DNA of 64,000 bases from Choristoneura fumiferana (lineage: Eukaryota; Arthropoda; Insecta; Lepidoptera; Tortricidae). The notes beneath the pieces are model-generated. The model made no database searches. It was given only the letters and a program-made list of their open reading frames with translations, and had not been told where the DNA came from. Location: NCBI RefSeq assembly GCF_025370935.1, contig NC_133500.1, positions 4,705,487-4,769,486 on the forward strand, written 5' to 3'. Within the stretch, counting starts at the first letter, position 1; each line of letters starts with the position of its first letter. The translations under genes and the position numbers were made by a program. Shown piece by piece: positions 57,861 through 64,000 of the stretch.

Positions 57861-60800
57861 TTCTCTCTATTGATAAGGCATGACTAAGACATACTCTCAT
57901 AATAATTAAATAGAATATTTTCATTTTTTTTTTATAACAAAAAAATAAAACAATCAACTTTAATCTATAATACAAACTAAGACCATCACTCTTGGACAGA
58001 ATTTGATTTTGATTGATTGGATGGTTTAAATTGAATTTTATTTTGAACTTTGATAAATTTAACCACACACGAAGTTGTAGTGAACGATGTCAGGAAGGGA
58101 ACATACATGTACCCTACAATTACTATCTTGGAAGTCAAACTTCTTTCTACAATGGCGTGCAGATTTTCTCACGTTTAAAAACCATGATGCAATCGTTATC
58201 ATTATGTTTAAATTCTACTAAGTAGTATTTAGTTATTTCCCACAGAATTAATGTTAACAAATCATAGTATATGGTTCGTTACTTACACAGTTTTATCCTC
58301 ATAACTAGGTAATAACAAATTGAGATTGTTTTTTTTTGGAGTATTTTTTGTATTTTTTATTTCAACTCCAAATTTTGTTAGGTAAAAGTAAAGTGTACGG
58401 TCTTCCCGTAAAATCCATATCGAAAAAAAGATTAAGTGACTAAATAAGAGACAAACAAGCTGAGACATGGGTGCACAGGAAAATTTAGTGTCTGTACTCC
58501 TGCCCAGTGGTGGTGTAGCGGATAGCACGCAGCACGGATGCTGAGGACTTGGGTTCGATTCCCAGCGCTGGTCTCTTTTCTGGTTTTTCTGTGCATCTAT
58601 GTTTCAGTTTGTATTTTCGATAGGTAATAACATTTTTTACTTAATTTTTAAAAACAACCTAACGCCTGATTCAATGAATTTGTTAAAACAAGTTTTTTTG
58701 CTAATTGTACTACTTGCATTACCTTCCAAGTGGTTCAACTTTGTTGTAAACTCAATACAACCATTTACATATCCGTACCAAGTTCATGTCGATGCTATAA
58801 ATTTTGAAGAGTTCCGTCCGCGAGAAGATCTTGACTGGCTGAGCACCAGAATTACACTGTAAGTTCTTGCACAGTCACCAAACTTACATAAACAAACCAA
58901 TTTAATTAAAAATCACAATAAAAAAAGTTTTTGTAAAAAAAAATCGTTCTTACAAGTCTTTTTTGACTAACAACAAATACTTAAATAAAATCGCGTAACA
59001 ACTTACGCCGAATGGTGGTTCAAAAACATAACCTATAATCATCACACGGTATTAGGTTATAAAACTTTAAAAAGCGCGCGAAACAGGTCACACGTCAGCC
59101 GCCATTTTCCCACAAAACAATGCAAGATGGCCGCGTTCACATAAGACAATGGATGCAATCAAGAATATTTTATTGGGTACACTATGGCTTTTTTTTGCAA
59201 TTGGGTATTGATTTGAGTATTGTTTGGTTGACAATGTAGCTTTATTTTGAAAACATGGAATTTTTTAATACCTGAACCTGTAAAATGGCGGCAAATTACC
59301 GATAAAAAATACTATTGGCTATTTTGCAGTTGAAAAAGCATTTGTAACAGAGACGCACACACATGCGTGCATTGTAACCTACAAAATGTTTGCACGTAAG
59401 TACTCGTATATGAAACGCTGTATAAAATATGTGCAATGTGAGTAAGCATTACTTTGTCCCAATACAATTGGACTTAGTTATGCAAAGGAACAACCCACAC
59501 CTCCCCCCAAAGTTTAGATAATTATGTAACAAGATAATAAAATGCTCGATAGAGTGTATTTTAGTTACTTGTTGCATACTTATTTCAATTTTGGGGGGAG
59601 ATGTGGGTTGGTTCCTGTTTGCATAACTACATCCAATTTTAGCAATACCATTTTCAATATCATTTTCGCACTGGGCCCGCGTGGGAACTATGGCCCAAGC
59701 CCTCTTGTTCAGAGAGGAGGTCTGTGCCCAGCAGTTGGTCGTTTATAGGCTGGGATGATGATGATGATGATGATGATGAATACCATTTTATTAATTTTAT
59801 CCGTGTCCGTATGTCATGACAGATAGACAGCTGAAATATATACCTATTTTGTACATAATATGTATTTATTTACTTTGCCTGGCGCTGGAACAACAAACTC
59901 CCTTAACCAATATAAAATGATCTTATAGCGTACATTTTACTTGCAAAGTAGGACTCTGGTCACGCTGTTTTTTTTTATTACAAGCTTTTATTTAACTTGC
60001 CCTGTTCATTTATTATTTGGGCCAAATCTTGAAAGTTAAATTTGACCCACTTCCAATAGTCCGATTGGCTTTAAATTCGATAAATTCGGTAAATTCTGGT
60101 GACAATACAATAATCTGATAGTGACATCCTGGTAGTCCGCCCAGGATTGTCTCCACAGGACGGAACTCTTCAACGGTTAATGTTATCGACTTGAAATTGG
60201 GTATGCAAATGTAGTTTGGGTGACAATACAAGTACAGCCAACAAAAAGTACAGTCAGCAAAAAAAGCTTATATTAAAAATCATAATTTTTAAGTGCACTC
60301 TGATTCCTCTTATTCCAAATTCTGGTCATCATCATCACCATCATCATTATCATCATCAGCCACTGCCTCAACAGTCCACTGCTGGGCACTCGGCTCGACG
60401 CATCCAGCTTCTACGAGTACCAAACCAGCCTCTAACTTTCTTTAAGTTCTGATGATAATCATTAATTAACAACCAAAATACTACTATACAGGGAGTCTTT
60501 GACTACGGGTTTTAAATCCAGGGCTCGATTCTACTCGCGTAACTGAGCTACTTTTGTTCTGCAACTTTTTCAAAATATGACCACTGTTAATTTCCTTCAT
60601 GTCATACAAATTAAATGTAATTTTTAATGTATGCGATACAATACTAAATTGACCGCACATTGATCATATAAAAGATGTCAAATAAATATCTAAAAATATT
60701 TAAAGGCCCCCGTACCGAGAAACAGCGAGAACGCCGCCGTGTTCAATTTTGAGGATCAATAAATGATCTAAATTTAAGTTTTTTGAAAATGTTATAAAAC

Positions 60801-63800
60801 AAAAGTACTTACTTAGCTTAGTTCTGTGAATAGAATCGAACCTTGAATTTAAAGCCCCGAGGTCATAGACCTGTATACTGTATGCGTTCATTTCACCCAG
60901 ACACTAAACAAGCTTTCCGCTTCAAATAAGGTTTTATAAGCTTCAAAGTTTGCATTGTTTTACCGCCATGTTGAAGTTACAAGATAGAACTTAGAGCTAC
61001 CCACAACTTTGAGATTGCTAGGATAAGCTACAAGCTGATAGCTTATATATGATGACTATCTTACTTAACTATGGTCTTGATTGGTCTAGTGAATGGAAAA
61101 AAACCGGTCAAGAGCGTCTCGGACACGTCCAGAATAGGGTTCCGTAGTCGTTACAAAAAAGTAATATCCGTAATAAAATAGTAATAATTTACGTAAGGAT
61201 TATTTATTTTGTATCTAATTTTCCAACTAAGGAGCTGCTTCGCCCACCATTGATTAATTTTATTTGACGGCAGAGCCGGGCTGCTTTGCTAGCTATATAA
61301 ATTACGTCTATAAACCTTCCTCTTAAATCACTCTATTTATTAATGAAAAGCGAATTAAAATCCGCTCAGTAGTTTTAAAGATCTTAGCGTACATACATAC
61401 AGACAGACGGCGGGAAGCGACTTAGGGGCTGTTTCACCACCCATTGTTTTTTTTCCTTTTCTTGTATTCGCAATCAGTCGAAAGACTTTAATCGGATTAG
61501 ATGAGGGTGGTTCATGACATGCATGGGAATAAGGCCAAGGCCGTATCCTCCTTTTATAACACTTGGCGTCTTTTCAGCCTCGCAACGTTGTTATCAAAAT
61601 CTTTTTTTTATTTGACGGATAAATGTGATCGCGTCTCCGTCTTTTCGAACAAAACAAACAGCGACGGCATCACATTATCCGTCAAATAAATATAGTAAAT
61701 GATGATGAAACAGGGGTAAAACTAATCTCTCAGGAAGACTAGATGTAATAGTTTTCCTTTTTTAATTTGATATAAGTATTAACTCCCATCATTTCTTAAA
61801 ATTTTCAAAAACAACACTAGCTTTTCGAGGAGAGGGACTCTCCTTGACATTAACAAAAGTTTGCATGTTAAAGTTGAATATTTCTTGAATTACAATCCTG
61901 TCTAAGTAAAGGTAACATTAAAGTGGATTTACGGTTCGCTAGCTCCAATTCACAACCATTTATAAAATATATGAAGTAGACCAAAAGAAAAAGATCATTT
62001 CATTTTATTTTTTCATTCATAGCGATAATAAATGAATTCTCGTAAATTGAGGCGCGTGCAACAGCTACAGGAATATTAAATTCACTTTGTAGATAATATG
62101 ACACTTTAACCTTATCTTAAAATACCAGGTTATGTGCCCAAGGGATTTAATATAAGGTCATCTACCGGTCATATTAGAAGATATAATCATACGAGACACC
62201 GCGGGCAAAACATAGTGCAAGGAAAGGTCGCATGCGAAAATAGTGCTGGCATTTTGAACGGTGGAATGCAAAATTATAAAAACTACGAAGTGGTTTTAAT
62301 ATGGTAATACATGGTTAGCCTATGGATTGACCTATGGCGTCAGGGGCTAACACAAACTTACCTAATTAATTAACAAAGCAAAAGCACTTCTGAATTTTTG
62401 AATTATTTGCGAAATTATGAACACAACATCGTGAAAAGCAGTTTAATGGTGACTGTTAAGTTCCTAATCTACTCTGAGTCCAGACGGAAGGTCTATGTAA
62501 AGCATAAAGGCTGAGAAGATAACTTAGAAACTTAAACTTTGAATAAGTTGAAAACCCTCCGAGATTTCAATAGTAGATTGTACAACAAGTGATAAAACGA
62601 ACCATTTTACCCGAGCGTTCATATAGGCCTGAGCCGGTACGGCGAGGTGGATAGACACGTTGAGGGGAAAATGGGTTTAACGCTCGAGTTTTACACACTG
62701 CTTTTCACTTACAGTTCGAATAGCAACAGTGGAAACAATTGTTCAATTGCTAGGTACCTTTATTTTTCATGGATTGTTATTTAATTATATTTTTTTAGTT
62801 TTATTCATTTATTTTGATTGATTTTTAGTTTAACATAAAGCAAAAATTCATCTCAAAAATTACTATTTTTAATCACTACGTTTTTATAAGACATATAGTT
62901 AAAGACTTCATTGAATTTCGCTTTCATGTAAAAAACCGCATCGAAATCGGTCCATCCGTTTGAGAGCTACGATGCCACAGACAGAAAGACTGGCATTGGC
63001 ATCAAAACTTAAAGACCCTATTTTTGAGACAGTGGTTAATAACCGGCCAAAAGCGTGTCGGACAGGCCCAAGATAGGGTTCCGTAGCCATTACGAAAAAA
63101 AACAACTAATATTATGTGCGTTATTACACAATTAAAACACTTACTACAGTCTTAAAATTTGTTACCAGAAAAAGAGTGTATCTTAACGGCACTTACGTCC
63201 TTTTGTTGAGAAGCGCTGTTTTTCGGCAATAACTCAAAAACGGTATATCCGATCATGTTGAAACCAATTTTCGTTGGATACCTTTCCATATTTTTTGCAT
63301 ATTTTTTGGACCAACGGTTTACAAGATAGAGGGGGGGGACACAATTTTTGCTACTTTGGGAGCGATTATTTCCGGAAATCTTCACTTAATCAAAAAAGTT
63401 TTTGAGAAACCTTACTATCTTTTCAAAAGAGCTGTCGAACTATGTGCCACACGTTGCTGCGAGTTATTTTTTTTTTTTTTTCAATTTCTGTTACGTGTAT
63501 GGAATGGAGTACCCTCCCTATAAATATTTATTTTTGTAATTTAACTACAAAACTAAATAGCGGCTTTGACAAGACATCTGTACTCCAAATTTCATTGATT
63601 TACATCTTGTAGTTTTCGAGTAAAATGCCAGTGACATACGGACGGACAGACAGACAGACGGACTTGACGAAACTATAAGGGTTCATCAAGATCAAAGCAG
63701 AGACCATTCTGATGTATTCTGAAACAGTATCAAAAACTTACAGAGGCAGTTCGCAGCATACTTGCGCAAGACTGTACCTATCTCCGCGATAAATCAGAAT

Positions 63801-64000
63801 AATTATAGTCAAGTATAGTTATCGTGTGAAAAGATACAAAATGGATTATGGGGCAACCTCAGATTGCCGTGGGCTGACGTTTGAGGTTAATAGATTTCAA
63901 TTAAGTTTTCGAATGAGGTATAAAATCAATAGATATCAATCTTTTTCATTGACGCAGCGGTTTTGACGCGGCGTCAATGTCATAATGCTATTAACGCTGT
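57861..64000 (-). repeat. Inverted arm B, right copy (contig Z)
   Basis: Inverse copy of 40881-47283. It starts at the gap edge and runs off the window. It has one MITE (59470-59634) not in the left copy. No gene is supported in it. Confidence 0.93.
59470..59634. mobile_element. Short MITE with about 45-bp inverted repeats
   Basis: 165 bp; ends read ggacttagttatgcaaa and, inverted, ggatgtagttatgcaaa. Flanked by aatt (perhaps caatt) duplicates. Absent from the left arm near 45660, which has one aatt. Confidence 0.83.

Overview
The window is lepidopteran (moth or butterfly) nuclear DNA. Evidence: AT-rich sequence packed with interspersed repeats typical of Lepidoptera, GT-AG introns, a BEL/Pao LTR retrotransposon, and a cluster of genes that resemble the lepidopteran follicular-epithelium yolk protein YP4 / spherulin-2A-like family. 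The species cannot be named from the sequence. Two 100-N runs (37702-37801, 57761-57860) are scaffold gaps, so the window holds three contigs, called X (1-37701), Y (37802-57760) and Z (57861-64000).

Layout. 1-22.7 kb: no convincing gene; a mosaic of SINEs, LINE tails, MITEs and simple repeats, many nested. 22.75-30.3 kb: the gene cluster, with three intronless-CDS paralogues of 283, 283 and 287 codons. Two are tandem on + (22755-23606, 24878-25729) and one is tail-to-tail on - (29400-30263). All three have a splice acceptor 9-14 bases before the ATG, a signal peptide, no cysteine, and a C-terminal half that reads like the beta-rich pore-forming module of aerolysin/ETX-MTX2 proteins. 30.3-37.7 kb: repeats again. 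37.8-47.3 kb: a LINE 3' end, one well-bounded coding exon with a signal peptide (39386-39522, -), SINEs and repeats. 47.8-54.1 kb: a complete BEL/Pao element on the - strand with identical 184-bp LTRs and a 5-bp target duplication, but with frameshifts in its polyprotein. 55.4-64 kb: sequence that repeats, inverted, what is at 35.7-37.7 kb and 40.9-47.3 kb.

The main structural result is that the large inverted repeats are best explained by contig Y being placed backwards and its ends not merged. Each of the three visible homology boundaries falls on a gap edge in one partner, and flipping Y gives dovetail overlaps X-Y and Y-Z in one consistent order. The overlapping arms differ by SNPs, microsatellite length and at least four clean insertion/empty-site pairs, as expected of two haplotypes. 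Within the gene cluster the likely common job is production of secreted proteins (yolk/egg proteins or aerolysin-fold proteins); that function is inferred from family resemblance only.
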